64,000 nucleotides of DNA from Litomosoides sigmodontis (GCA_963070105.1 OY718804.1:5913317-5977316), one strand, 5' to 3'; shown: positions 12,101 to 38,426, numbered from the stretch's first letter. Numbers and translations are program-made. The notes: generated by a model from the letters alone, not told the origin.

Positions 12101-14749
12101 AAGAAATGAAATCTCTTATGGTTCACTCCCTTTCGCTTCAGGAATGTCCCATTTAAAAGGCATTTCTGAAACTAAAAATTCTCTTCCAGCAAAAACAATT
12201 TGATATAAAAAGGATAAAGTATTACCCAAAGCAGGATTTCGAAGCAGACCCGATTCCACCGTTTGAGGATAACTTGATGTACGCATCTGAAAAAAAAAAG
12301 CAAAAATTTAATACAATTAAACAAACTATATATCACCAAAGAAAATACGTGATGCAATGGATTAGAGTAATACAATTTATGCGATTTGCACGAAAAATTT
12401 TAATATACAAATTTCATTTCCTTTATTTTTACCGTTTTTGGATCATCATTAATGAGAGCCGAAATACGATTTTTGTCAGTTATTTTAACCGGCACCTTCT
12501 TTTGCTTCATCTGCGTGTCTTTAGCAGCCTTTTCGAGTAGTTTCTGAAATTCATATTGGTAAACACAGCTTTGAACTTTCAAATCCACCAGCGGCATTGC
12601 AATCTTTGCTTGGTCAGCATGCTTTTCCGTAAAACCTTAATCCTATATAGGAAGCTGGAGCAAAAATGTTTAAGACTTGATGTTTTTGCAGTGACTTAAC
12701 CAAAGCTAAGAGGTGAACAAACATTAACATAGGTAAGGAAAAATTTTCCCTACATTCTTCGTTTTCATTTTCTGGTCCAAAAGCATCTGTTCTTTTAGTC
12801 GCCTCGCCGCTTGTCTTGCTGGTGTAACAGCACGTTCCCTTTTTACTCGATTTGATCCAGATTCAATACCTAAATAATTTTCGATCTGCTTGTAAAAAAT
12901 GACTCCCCGTAAGGCAACTTTAATTGTCGTAATGAATAATATTAAATTTAAATAAAAAAGTATTCAAGTATGTGAGGCAGGAGCAAAAAAGAATTGCATT
13001 AAAGAAATACCTGTACTGCTTTACTAAGAACTTATATCTATTTGATGAATTACAAAAATTCAGTAATATATAGAGGCATTTCATACTACAACCTTACCTT
13101 CCTCCCCATGAACTTCAGGTGATTCCATTATGGATACGTGAAGTCGGTCATCATTGAAAGAACTACGAAAGCCCATCTCATCTACAACCGAAGAGCCGAA
13201 TAGAGAAAGCAATCATAAACGCTGATGATGCAAAATTTTTTAATTCTGGATGGTTCTGAATCATCATAAGTCCAAATTCTAAACTGCGACATCTTTAAAT
13301 TCCTTCTTTTTTATATATGAGCACTGAAGGAAATTCCTTTCGCTATGCAGCGAAAGGTAAAGACTTAGAATAATATTCATTATGCTAAAAATTATCTTTT
13401 TATGTCAAGAAATATAATATTTTCAATATACCAAGATGAATGCAAGATAGTTGCCAATCTAAAGGTAAAAAGTTATCAAACTGTGAGTTCGATAACTTTA
13501 GATTGGTGATTTATTTCAATTTAAACTGCTATCCTTACTAATATCAAAGCTTAAACTTTGGCTTATGAAATTAAAAAATCTAGATGAAAAATAAATATGC
13601 TCGTTCTACTAAAAATGCTCCTTCTACGTCACCAATTTAAAAGATATTTCAAGATATTCGAGAAAAAAAAAATCACTCGATGAGCACTGAACATTCGACT
13701 CTCTGATTCGCTTAGCTGTGATATCACCAATAGCTCTAGTTAATTCATTTGCTCGTTTTGCTGAAATAATGAGAACAATGCAATGAGATTAAGAGATTAA
13801 ACTCCTTCCGGATTTTTTTTCTTAATTCAAAAAAATATTAATTAGCAGTTTACACTCTAAATTTTGTCACCTCTTCTAACACAGCACTGCACAGCCAGCA
13901 ATTTCGCTCGATCCAACACTGTCAGACTTTCTAAAGCGCTATCCGAACATTGCAACAATTTTATCTGAAAATTTACAATAAACGCTTAGCTCTAAAATTA
14001 AGGAAATCAAATTATGAATTCAAGCGACCAGATAAAAGCGAAAGAAAGCGTAGCTTAACGGAAACCGAGTATTAACGGTGATTTAATACTGCTAAGTGAT
14101 ATATCCAAAGATCAGAAAAAGAATTTAATTGAAAAAAAAACCTCATCACTTCCGTCATTTTATACGAAAGCAAAAAATATAAACGTTTTACTGAATTTAA
14201 TTACCTTTTTACCTCGACGCTTGCAGATTGCTAAATGACGGAAAATTTGTAAAACAGTTCCAAATTGAGCTGTGCATCCTCTAGCACCACAGGCAAACAG
14301 TACTAAATCAAGGTGTTTCTGACAGAAGTGTTCCTCGAAGTCATCGTAAGTATCAAACGTCTCTCTACATTCTCCACCGTCTACAGTTGCAAGACACCAA
14401 AGCTCCTGAAAGTAAATGACATATGTTTGACAATTTGACAACATACGAACATAATGTCATTTTTTGCGGATGGAGACACAAAATGGAATAAAAATTAAAA
14501 TGAAAATGGATATTAGAAAACGCACCGAGAAATCCATCCCGTCGCCCCAATTACTTTCCTGAAAGATAGCAACAGATACTATGCAGACGATGCACACAAC
14601 AGATTCTTAGCACAAAAGACTAGCAACAGGTTGATCTGCGTTTCGCAAGAGAATGTACGAAATGCGCAATCTGAAGTGTTAATTTGAACTATGAGAATGC
14701 ACAGTAATCAATCATTCCAACGTATACTACCTTCACTTACGTCATTCAT
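9187..14749 (-). CDS. Zinc-finger protein of unknown family with acidic linker and RS-rich tail
   Basis: I do not recognise the family. Phase-consistent exons: 14808/14749-14741, 14558-14526, 14405-14205, 13964-13871, 13760-13677, 13181-13098, 12869-12754, 12621-12433, 12286-12226, 12165-12127, 11857-11784, 11676-11598, 11418-11108, 10911-10805, 10707-10622, 10408-10258, 10183-10128, 10098-10062, 9867-9765, 9607-9570 and 9268-9187; about 675 residues. The start has paired Cys/His: FYCMND, then WCLATVDGGEC with HFCQKH, then FACGARGC with RHLAIC, that is one C-H type and one CCHC-like finger. Later come a basic helix (ARQAARRLKEQM), VLVDLFDINLPTF, PIGSVPTLLNLFSDQE, and a Ser-Arg tail ending SRSRSRKSY. 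The 5' end is unsettled: 14749 is the first usable in-frame ATG, but the exon may extend to 14808. The 12754/12621 junction is also unsure: the acceptor is AAAAG, or a TTAAG site with a longer upstream exon. Confidence 0.6.
13336..13357. repeat. Perfect 9-bp hairpin
   Basis: CCTTTCGCT and its exact inverse AGCGAAAGG flank an ATGC loop inside a zinc-finger-gene intron. Confidence 0.7.
13454..13506. repeat. Interrupted inverted repeat
   Basis: The 16-base right arm (13491-13506) is matched by two pieces of the left arm (13454-13464 and 13470-13477) separated by five extra bases. It lies in the same intron as the hairpin at 13336. Confidence 0.55.
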
Positions 14750-14808
14750 GCAATAGAAATCAGATATATTCACATTAGACAGAAGCACTTCGATAAGTAC
14801 ATTTTTGG

Positions 14809-17354
14809 CTTATTAATGAAATGTGAAGCGAACATAATAACCAGAAGTTCTTCGTGCAGGCTCCTGTTATCTACTACTGACATGAAACTTCCATTCCGCC
14901 TTCTTTTTTATCAATTTAATTTAGCAAAATTTAAGATGAAGAATTTCAAACTCCTCTATGTCACAACAACTAAACTGTCCACATCTTTGTTCACAATCAT
15001 AACTCATACTTCACGGAAAGAAAAAGGACGTCCGAGCAGAATCCCAACGTTAACAATGGCAATGAAAATGTCATTTCTCATAACAAAAGATCAAAACGAT
15101 CGCGTAAACAAAAATCACTGCATATTGCTTAGATGATAAACTGGCCGTTAAACGGTATGGAAATAAAGAACTGGCAGATGGGGGGAGAAAACCAACCAGC
15201 ACCTTCCAAAATAAATATGTGCAACGCGAAGCATGCGAGAGAATGAATACTCAAAATATGAAATGCATGTTACAGCACTGAACGTTTCAAAAATATACCA
15301 CCGAAACCACTCCCGACCGAAACTAAAAACAATGTGAAATTCTAAGAATAAAAGGAAGACGCATGAGCTGAAAAGTCTCCATTATTATGCTCATCTTCAA
15401 TTACTGCAAATCATTCATATGCAAATTTTTTACTGCAAAGAGCAATCAATATATTGAGTAATTCAATAATCACGCTGCAACCCTTCGTCATCACACTTCG
15501 ACGCCCATACGATGTGCCATGCAACCTGCTATTTAAAGGCTCGTTGTATCAGACAGGAAATGAGATTCAAAAAATTTGCCCTTCCTGAAAGTCTTCAGAA
15601 GTGAGCGCATTTTTCGCATTATTACTTCTAGTTGTTTAAGGAAAAAATCATTACATTGTTTTGTTTTTTCTGTCTTTTTACGGTTGGTTGTCTGGCATTC
15701 TTCTAGCTCATCTTATCTGCTGCTGTTCTCACATCGTACTAGAGCTTTCTCTATTTTCCGAATCATTCCAACATTTTCCTTAAAAGGAGCACTGAGCCTA
15801 CGGTACGTACGTTTAGCGAAACAATGTGCTTTAAGAAAACGATGACTGCAACATTTTGCGCCGATGAAATCGAGCCATCAGCAATTCCAAGACAATGAAT
15901 AACGATAAAAACCCTGGTTTACAAGGCAACGCAGTACGAGTCAATTCTTCATGACATATCTAAATCATTCACAAATATGAAAATCATCTGATCTATCAAA
16001 TTTCTACATGCAATCATTTATTTTCGCAAGAATATGACAAATTTTGCTTGATAATGACAAGTAATCAGTTTTTAAACAGCGTATATTTTGAACACAATGA
16101 TGACCAATAACATATTACATGCACATAGCTCTACGTGTACGCACTTATGGAAAGGAAAATGGATCGAATGATTTTACTACAATGACAAATTCATTAGGTA
16201 ATAAATGGAAACAGCCTGAGTCACTTTAACAAGGAAGCCGCTAGATTCACACACGTTAAGCGTAGGAGCTCGCTCAAGCATCTTCCTCCTCAGTGACTAT
16301 GAAGAAAAGCGGAACAAATGACAAAAGATGACAAACTGACATCAAAATTCTCATAATTTTGTACAAAAAAATCATCTCCGCTTTTAGGATCGAACTTTCC
16401 CACACACCCCAGAAGTGCATAAAAAATAAACGAACTACACCAACCTGAAGGAATTCAAAAGAAAAAAACGAATATCGGAAAATCAATCACTTTTTCTCGG
16501 ATTTTCCTGTGCTCGCCATCATACTGATATTCAAAAAGAAAAAAAATGAGCAAGTCAACAAGATATTACATTAGCCCAGTTATTACCTTTTGCACATCGT
16601 TATTATACACTTATTAAAACAGGTACTCTTCCTGGAAACGTATTCGATTATTTTAATCATTTTTAATACACAAACAATTTCATGTGACAAAATACACATA
16701 TCGCTTACAAAAAGTAAATTGCAATATTTCTCGTTGAATGTGAACAGTATATCACACAGAATGATGCAACTTCTTTATAAAAGATGAATATCACCATAAG
16801 TTATAATGCTAAGCTAATACATAGTTACTCCTTGTCTCAAACCACGTTGGAAGGAAGATATATAACCTTCAGAAAAGGCGCGCGCTGCCCAATAATTCGC
16901 GCTCAAACTTTGAGTTTCAAAAAACAGTCGTAAAAACTATACTGCTATAAATCAGAAGAACTTACAAATTTACAGTAGTAATGGAGGAAAAAAGCATGAA
17001 ACTGAGTTAGAACACTTTCCACTGAAGGAAGATCATATATCTATTCAAATACTTGAAAACAAATATGTGAATTAGATTTGCCTCGAATGCTAGTTGTCAA
17101 GGTCCAACAGGAAGCATTTCATGAATTTTCAAAAACTCAAACATCATTCCTTTTCTTCAAAAATAAATTCACAGTATTACGAAACTTTTGGAAGGAAAAG
17201 AAATCTTTATCATAAATATTGCTACTTCATGAAAATGTGAGAAGAAATGACTTCAAAAAGGCAAGACTAACACAGCACAAAAAGATTCCCACTCGAAGCT
17301 CAAAATCTTTGTCAGTAACAGTTACGCAAGCAGAACTGGTATCATCACAGTCAG
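14809..17354. other. Intergenic: 5' side of the zinc-finger gene and 3' side of SRPK
   Basis: No convincing exon. A minus-strand ATG at about 16521 followed by a GTGATT donor could be a first exon of the zinc-finger gene, but its phase does not match the exon at 14808. Confidence 0.45.
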
Positions 17355-29803
<12,449 letters not shown>

Positions 29804-29901
29804 TTTCTTTGGAGCCAGCCTTTTCTTACCCAGTTTTTGCTGAAGGAATAACAACAAGCGTTTGATAAAATCAGCACACACAAACTTCTCTCACCTCTTA
29901 C

Positions 29902-29934
29902 AATTCCATTGATTGAACTTTATAACGTCGATCC
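29902..29934 (-). promoter_or_regulatory. Candidate non-coding 5' exon of SRPK carrying an upstream ORF
   Basis: A TTTCAG acceptor and a GTAAGAG donor bound a 33-base exon that contains an ATG (29909-29907). Joined to the next acceptor at 29839, that ATG reads a 15-codon peptide that stops in TGA at 29802-29800. The stop overlaps the SRPK ATG at 29803-29801 as ATGA. Such an arrangement would be expected to lower or reinitiate translation of the kinase. Neither use of the exon nor the reinitiation is shown by sequence alone. Confidence 0.35.
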
Positions 29935-32212
29935 CTGAAAGAAAATGAATAAGAATATCTACGGTTGCAATGTCTGTGTGCTCTGTCAATTAATTTTTTA
30001 TACTCCATTATTACAATGTTATCACAAACATGCATGATAACAATGTTGAGTAGGAGGAAGTAAAAATGTTAATCATCCAGAAAACAGCATAACATTTAAA
30101 ATACCATACACTGCATTTTCCTCCTCTGGAAAACTAAGCATTATCCTTTTTAATCAGCCTAATGTTTCGACCTAAAGAAAAACAAGTAACAACTTGTTTT
30201 ATCGCCGACAAAAAAATTTTTGAGACCCTTCCCTTTCATAAACACTTTTTCCGGAAAAGCTTTAGATATAAAAAAATAAAAAGAATTGCCATGGAAAATC
30301 CAATGATTTCTATCTAATACTTTAATGACAAAATAAAATGCTAAAAGACACCGAGACCAATAAATCTTATCCCGCACGTGTATTACAACCATCTTGAGCA
30401 ACACTGTGAAAGTCTCACGGCTTTTACAATACAAACAGTAATACCTATGAAAACTGAGTGGTAGTAAAACAAGTGAATCTCGATGAGAGCCGCTCAGGAA
30501 ATCAAATTAGGGTAAATGAACAAATAATAAATTGTTGTAAGTTATATAACGCGAATGCCAACCAAAGAATTGATGCAGGATGTGCATCAAGAAGCATATG
30601 CGATATCTGGTATGTTCATGCAAATTATGGCGAGATCGATTTCCACAAGATCCAATAGCAGTCTACCAAAATCTTGAAAAATCTCACTCACTGCAGGACA
30701 CGCTTACTAAATTTCCTACTCCTCTTATCAGCCTTTAACCTGCAATCTATCTTTAAAATTCTTCCGCACTAATTTTATAGATGAGACACATTCACTTCCA
30801 CGAAGCAAATTTTTTCTATCAGAACTTTGTTTACTGCATATTAAAGATGCCATAAGTTTTGAAAAAGGACTCGTTAATTATTAGCAATAACTATTCGATG
30901 AATGTTACACGGAGTCAAGTACCAAAGCTCACCTCAGATTTCATCTTTCAAAAAACTCAAAAGTTATACGACACTCTATCGATTTTTTACCTACATCAAA
31001 GAATTCTCAACCTGTATGACTTACGGCGCCCGGTGACGTAAACTCGATTAGGCGTTTTGGAATATAACAGTAACAGAGAACCTAAACCACAAATGGTATT
31101 CCGCGATTCCACGGTGCTCTCTGACAACACAATGTTTAGGGACTAGCGCTCCTGTTACCTAACCTGAGTTCAAAGATGAAAAGTATTTCTCGTGCAGAAA
31201 TCCATCCCTCCTCCTCCAGCTGGACTTATGCCAAGTGAGGCAATTGCGCAAAAAGACGTTATGCAAACATAATCCCACAACATGCGGCTGAAGCATAGTT
31301 TGGACGATTTTGGTTGAGCAGTGGAAGTGATAATGTTATTCGCCTTTGTTATTCAATTTGAGTAGCAGTTGTTATTCTTTCGGACCTGCTTATCCACTTG
31401 CTCATTGTTTTCAAAAATACACTGTTAAAGTGCTAAGGTAATGGACCCTTTATCACTTTGATACCTTTTAATTTATACAGAATACTTTATCACTGTCAAA
31501 GTGTTTACCGGCAATATGAACATTCACATACAAATCTCGATATGATTTACATACACAGCACATCGAAATGAGCAAGTAATTGATGAACCATATTAAAATA
31601 TGAACAATTACAATTTCAAATGCGACTAAGAGCTTCAATAATACATTGCCACTGTGGAAAATAAGCATACCTAAATGGAGAGATGATTTCAAGAACGTGT
31701 ACTATTGATTTACTTCTTTTCAAAACATAATAATTTAAATTGTGCTCTGTTGTAGGAATGATTGGTTTGTTATTAGAATACAACCTACCTTGGCTGCATT
31801 CGTTCCAGGTTTGGGCGCGATATTGATATTGTAAAGAAAGAACTCGAGAGATAAGGCCAAATAGTAGGAAGTGAAATGCAGTGGACAAAAATATCGACAG
31901 TTAATGTTACCTCGTACAAATAATAAGCAATAAAAGCAGACTACTACGATCACAGTGTTTAATTCGGAATGTCATTGAACTAACGGAATTTGCTTAAACT
32001 ATCTCTGATAAGCTAGTCTTACTTCTTTATACCTTGCTCACTTTCATTGACATGTAACCAGTGAGAAACCAAGTTCTATCTAATTGAGGGTCCAAATGTC
32101 ACTGTGCTCCGTAAACATTTTTAAATTCAAACTTCAACTTGAATTGATTCATAACTTCTCAAATCCTTATCAGCAATTAGGATAGTGAAACGAAAGTACA
32201 AAAATACGGAGA
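29935..32212. other. Intergenic: SRPK 5' side and sphingomyelin synthase 3' side
   Basis: AT-rich sequence; no exon or RNA gene supported. Confidence 0.5.
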
Positions 32213-35200
32213 TCATATAGGTAATGTACTTGAAACTGGAACTTGCTGCTGTTTTTGCTGATTACAACTATTACTTTGAGTACAGTAACGACTCCTTGAC
32301 GGGCTACTCCACCATTTATAGACACGTACAAGTAACGGAAATTCGAAACGATTTTCTATCCTGAAAGAGCGGAAATATGATTTATTTAGATGGCAAAAGA
32401 TTTCCAAATCATTTCTCTAAATCAAAAAAAAGGACCAACCTTCCAGGTGTAATGTTAACTTCTAGCCAACCAACAATTTGCATTACCCATAATCGATAAA
32501 GAATTGATAATTTGCGATTTGTTAAATCGGTTTCACAGAATGCATGATAAATGCTGAAAAAGATGAAAGGATTATTAAACAAGTGAAATGATTTGGAAAT
32601 CAAATCCTTTCTTTTAACAATTACGATTGGTGTAGATCAGTTCTAAGCAACTCAAAGATCTCTTTGTTTCCACGCGAAGAAAAACATAACCCTCAACGGA
32701 CTACTCAAGACGAAATTTTATTTCCTCAAATTTATTTGTTTCAACTAAATCAATCAATGTGTACAATTTATAAGCATTATGAGATTCTTAAATGAATGCA
32801 TCGATATGCTGAGGCATATAACAATCGTCGTAATAGATTCTCAATTTTTGCTCATGACTGTTTCTCCCTTATCATTGCTTCTTATCATTCCTGTAACAAA
32901 ATATTAATAAATAAATGGATTAACCTAAATGCAGCCGTTGATAGCCAATAAGCAAAAAGGACATCAATGGTATAATGGGTCCTGCTAATAACCATACAAA
33001 CCATACCGATCCACGATAATACACGTGGTATATATCTGCAGAATACTGATTTGACATAATAAATTAAATTAAATTAAAGAAAAGAAACGAAAAAATACAA
33101 CAAGGCTTCGATAACACCTGAGTGATCTCAATGGACCAGGCAAATAATAAGCGATTGTTAGCGAACTGATAACCATAGCTAATGTGTGACCTGAGAACAA
33201 TAAATCACCACATAACATTTCATCATCCATATCCTGAAAATAATAATTCCATACACAAAACCTAAAAATGACTATATGACAAGAATGTTGAAAATGGTAC
33301 TCTTTGATTAGCTATAGTGCATTTTTTATTAACATCCATAAAATATTTATATGAAAAATATGAACTTAACAAGAATACTTTTAAAATTTATATTTATTAA
33401 AGGATATGGAGAGAAAGTAGGAAGATGAAGTAAACGATTATAATAAAGTGGGATTCTTTTTCCAAAGCTTTTAGACTAATAAATTTAATGCTAAAATTTT
33501 CAAAAAAAAAAGAGAAAGAATAATTTAGAAATCAAAATGCGAAGGATGTTTGACAAAGAAATCTTTATTAGAACCTGAAATCCAAGTTTTCCTGCTTGGG
33601 ACAAGACGCGCCATGTAATAACATCCCACTCTTGACCCGTATGATTACTTCGACTTCGACAACGTTTGTTATTATCAATATAACCGGGAGGTAACTGTGT
33701 ACATAGCAATGATATCGTTCGCATTGTGTACAGACAAGCTGCAAAATTAGATTTATTAAATAAAAGAAGTATAGCGTGAGTTCACTAATAAATGCTTTAT
33801 ACTGAGAGAATAACCAAGAATTCTTCTGTTAGGATGAAGCATTTTACCTCGACCAATGTCTGAGAGTTATCGGTCGAGAGCGTCATAGAGTACTCCAAAC
33901 CACTCATTATCACTACTTAAAATGATTGTTAAAATTTTAAACTCTACTTTACAAAAACTATGATAAGCCTACCCACAATAAAAGCAATTCGTTGAATGAT
34001 AATTAAGCGGTTTTTGTGAAGAAAAAGCAGAGTGAAAAAGGAAGTCGAACAAAGTGTAACCATTGCATCACCAATTTTTAATGTCCATAATAATTCTGGC
34101 ACTACTGAAAAGACGATATCAGGTAAAGCTTCCCTGAAATTTTGTAATAAAAATAATCTGAAAGATAAAATATAGTTGATAAAAATGAGAAAATAAACCA
34201 CATATTTCTGCTATGTGTCAATTAATCAGCCAAATTTATACTGTGTTATTTGATTATAATTCTATTGTCACCGGAAATGTCTTTAAGAGAGAGTGCAAAT
34301 GTTCAGCAATAAAGTTTGGACTTTGATAAACTTTATATTTCAATGTACTAATAATACAACAAACCTTCCAACGAAATCATGGATGTAAGCCAAGGCTATC
34401 CAATTACTGAATGCGGCGAGCACCAAAAATGTCAACACGAATAACAATTTCTGTAACTCAACTCCTCCAGATGTCACATTCATAATCAGATGACGTGTGA
34501 ATTTGCCGCTCCCGTGGTTCACGTCCACTCCTCCCTCTTCCTCCTCGCAAATTATGCTACTTTTACTTCCCTCGTCAGTCAACTGAAAATTAAGATGCGG
34601 GAATGAAATTCATGTGCAATACGAAATGGTCTAAAGTTACATTTAAACAAAGATCTCTCCGAATGGCACTTTTTTTCAACAACTAAATTAGAGCGTAAAA
34701 TGTCCAGATCAAAGGTGAACTGACCCTTGAATCAGACAAATGATAATGTGATGATAAAAATGATGAATTCCTGAACAGTATCGTAAGCAATAACCTCTCA
34801 TTGTTGCCCAAAATAATGTTAACTCAAATTTACCAGTAGTTATACTTTACACTGTGAACTCATTAATTTCGCATAACAAAAGTTTATTATCTCCACAACC
34901 TTCCTACTTCTAATATATCCACCGATATCGCGATAACCCTTCCAGACTTTAGAGGACACTCGAATTCAACACGTGTAATTTCATCTCTATGCAAAAATTG
35001 CTTAATAAAAATCGAAGTATATTTCAAAAGTTGCAATTGTTCCATAATGTAAGGGACAATTCCAACCTGTATTCATTCACTGTTTAAGAAAGGTAGAAAG
35101 AAGTTGGCGATTAACGATTTTTAAGAAAGGTAGAAAGTTAGCGATTAGTGATTAATGATCAAAAATATTAATGAAAAAGCCACTATTATATGTAGTAATA

Positions 35201-35992
35201 TTTAATCCAAACAATTAATTAGCTTTAAGTTTGGTTAATTAAACGTTGTTTGTACAGGTAGGAAGCATTCGCCGAAGATCGAATTGAAGTGGCAATGACA
35301 ACAGCTTAGAGAGCATAAATGACAGAAATTATCTCATCAACTCCAAGGCTTTCAAAGCCAAAGGCATCTTTTATTTTCTTTCTCTTTCTTTTCCTCCTCT
35401 CATCCTCTCGCACTGAATGCTTCTTATTGAACGATAAATACAGTTTACTGCGTGGCCAAGCCATACAGTGTGACCTTTTAAAACTTCATTTTGAAGTGAC
35501 AAATACTGAGTTTTGCAATTATTTCATTATACAATTATAAAGCAAGAAATTTATATCAAAAAAATTGCTCAGTTAATCTCAGACCTTATCAAGTAAGTGT
35601 GACCCAAAATTGCTCATTGAAAACAGTGCTGAAAGGTAAGTAGCACAAGTAATTCTCGTTGCCATGGCAAATATACAAAACAATTTAGCTATATTTTTTG
35701 TTTGAGAAAATATCTTAATTTCAATTTAGGGACAAGTGCAATTAGAAGACAATGGAAAATAAATGAAGACGAACGTTCCTTCTTCCTATCCAATATCTCA
35801 AAATTGATTCCGGAAGGTAGACGGATTGGAATCCGTCCATACTACAAAAGCGAGCAGAGCAAAAGGACGCGATACCTTTCGATCAACGTCATTGTCGCAT
35901 AGAGAGATGTGCTGCAAATATGACGACAAACGACCCAGCACCATCTCTCGGGACAACACTGTGCTACGCTCTGTATTTTGCGTCCCCTCCAT
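32213..35992 (-). CDS. Sphingomyelin synthase family protein (phosphatidylcholine:ceramide cholinephosphotransferase-like)
   Basis: This is a multi-pass Golgi or plasma-membrane enzyme of the SMS/SMSr lipid-phosphatase superfamily, which moves a phospho-head group to ceramide. Exons: 35992-35876, 34582-34365, 34133-33973, 33738-33575, 33233-33118, 33035-32925, 32553-32440 and 32360-32213; 382 residues if the first exon is right. The signature motifs are clear: a D1-like LPD after YIHDFVG, D2 as LYTMRTISLLCTQLP, D3 as CGDLLFSGHT, D4 as HYTIDVLFAYW. The last two hold the catalytic His-His-Asp set. No SAM domain is visible at the N-terminus. The first exon is chosen for phase (0 to 0), a GTATCG donor and an ATG, and could be longer. 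A lumenal insert after D2 is Arg-rich and has an N-glycosylation sequon (NHT). Which of the sms-1/2/3 paralogues this is cannot be told. Confidence 0.85.
35083..35148. repeat. Imperfect tandem duplication
   Basis: A unit of about 30 bases beginning TTTAAGAAAGGTAGAAAG and ending near GCGATTA occurs twice in a row, within the first intron of the sphingomyelin synthase gene. Confidence 0.75.
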
Positions 35993-38417
35993 CGGTGAAA
36001 GTAATAATTTGAAATTACCAAGTAATTTCCTGTCAAACTTATTCATTCATCTTATTTACGGAGATTTCCCTCACCATCAGTTTCTCAAATTATTTCATTA
36101 TTTGTTTGAAATTTTAAAGAATGCGATTTATTTAAATTCAGGCAGTATTAGCTATTTGCAAATTATGTCTTGCATATATTACGCTTTAATGAGTGTGTTG
36201 TTGGACTTGAACGATTGCTAGATGTCTTCTAAGCAAAAATAAGCCGCTTTAGATAAATTGAATAAAATTTTGAACGATTCTAATTGATATTATCCTTTAA
36301 TTTCTGTGATCCCTCTAACAATTCTAAACGGAAAAAGGTATTTTCAACCAAAGTGCTTCAAAAGAAATTCATTTTTGAGATTCTTTAATTTCGTAAAAGA
36401 TGTTAGGTCGTTCAATTCTTGTAAAAACATCATATCGTTTGCTGTTGTGAAGGCAACATATATCATTATTACAACGCGAAATCTGACTTTTTCCTCTGAA
36501 AAAGGGGATTAATTGAAATATAATTAAAGGGGCACTCCCACAGAGAAATGCAGTTCAAATGATGCAAAAATCCATCAGAACAAGCATAAATTTGAAACGA
36601 AAAACTAAAATTGAACCTCCGACAGCCCCCCGCTTTACCCAGCAAATTTTTCTTCCTCTTTGCTATTTGGCAATTTATTACTTCTAGTTCTTCTGGGATG
36701 TGACAAGATAGCATTTATAATTCATCCATCATCATCTAACAAAAACATTGCACAAGAGAAATCTGATCTCTTTATCTTTCGATATTTCTCAAGAAGATAG
36801 CTTATAATTTAAAAGAAAATTTTTAGTCCAAAATACTGTTAAGTTGGAAGAAGCAATATGTTTTCCTCAAACGAACTATTAAAGCTTTTGGAAAAAATTG
36901 AAGAAATGAATATAGCAATCATTTGTTATATGAAGGAAGAAATTTAGTCGAATCATTTAACAGTAATGTATCACTTGTTATGATTACCTCGCAAAAAAAT
37001 GAACTATTCACGTAAAACAGGAGACAACGTCTAAGCTAAACAGAATTAGATATATTAATAAGTCTACGTTAGGTTGATGAATCATAATTTGATACACAAC
37101 AAATGAGTGTGGCATGAGTAGTTGCAATTACACAAAAAAGTAAAAGTTCAATCCATTTTATGGAATTCCTTAACTTGAACTAGTATCTGAAAGCCTAAAA
37201 TCAAACCTTGTTTCCTCCCATCTACCCATATATATTGTAATTATCGATCTCGCGATTATATATAGTTTAAAAAAAGAATTGATTTGGAAAATATTGATTT
37301 GTAAAAAATTGATTTGCAAAACTTCAGGTTCTTCAAACTTTGAAATTGACCTTTTTGTTCTGCAATCTATGTCATACGGGATTTTAAAGTACCGTTAAAT
37401 ATTGATAACTTATTGCCTATTCAATCTTTAAACTGAATTTACAATAACATATTTGATAGGTATTAATGATAAAAAAGAAAACTTCACCAATTTAACAAAG
37501 GAAAGAACAGAGAAAAATTTCATCAATAAGAATAAAATGAACTGACCGCTGGGCCGAACACATCGCCATCATTGTCTAGTCCAGAATTTTCCTAAAAAAA
37601 CAATCATTGTTTTTTGATTTGTTTTTAAATCTAAAGATACAACAATTGAGAGAGTTTATTTCTGTCTGTAAGCTTTACACCGTTTTACACTTCCAGAAAA
37701 CCGGTCTTTCGGTTTATTTTTCAAAAGAAGTAAATTGTTTTCCAACAACAATGTCCTTTACCTTCCTCCTTCCTTTCACTTCCCTCACTCTTTCCTAACT
37801 TTCCAATTTTTCCATCATCAAATTTCCAGCGAGCTTTCATGAGTTACCTCTTCAAATCATCATCACTACAATGCTTTCTCTCATTCTCCACCATTATCGC
37901 CTCCACAAGCGCTACATCTACCTGGCTAATAATGCTCTTTTGAAGGGATGTTTTTGAACTTTTACGATTATATACTGAATAACATTTGATATTTCAAGTC
38001 AACCAATCATCACCAGATATAGTTTTAGAGTTCTGTCCCACCTCATCCCACTCCACTCCAGTTTATTTCAACTTTCCCCTTCCTTTATCACTTACTTACT
38101 AATTCAACTCTTATCACAAAATATTGCAGTGCAAAAATTTGGAACTATTAAATCCTACCAAACAATACTTAGACTTACTTTCAAAAAACCTACGGAAGTC
38201 TTCTAAAATTTTACCACTAAATTTCCTAAAGCATTTAGTAGCTAGCTATCATCATTGCTAGCAGTTTGGTCAAATGATTAAATGAATTTTTTGATGGAAA
38301 TTGATTAGTGACGGAAAAAGCAATGGTCACTTCACGACAGATGGTTGGATGAGTATAGAAGCGGCAGATATAACACGATAGTAAGCGCTTGTCCTGTGCG
38401 CGAGTCACTTCGTCCAT

Positions 38418-38426
38418 ATGTGTGTG

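Noticed and set aside
15576..15845. 90-codon plus-strand ORF
   Set aside because: Phe/Ser/Leu-rich with no splice or family support.
16274..16486. 70-codon minus-strand ORF as first exon of the zinc-finger gene
   Set aside because: Hydrophobic and unlike the following exons, and it cannot be joined in phase to them.
35636..35665. ATG with about 27 codons as an alternative first exon for sphingomyelin synthase
   Set aside because: The donor (AAGGTCTGAG) is poor; the exon at 35992-35876 has a better donor and a more protein-like reading.
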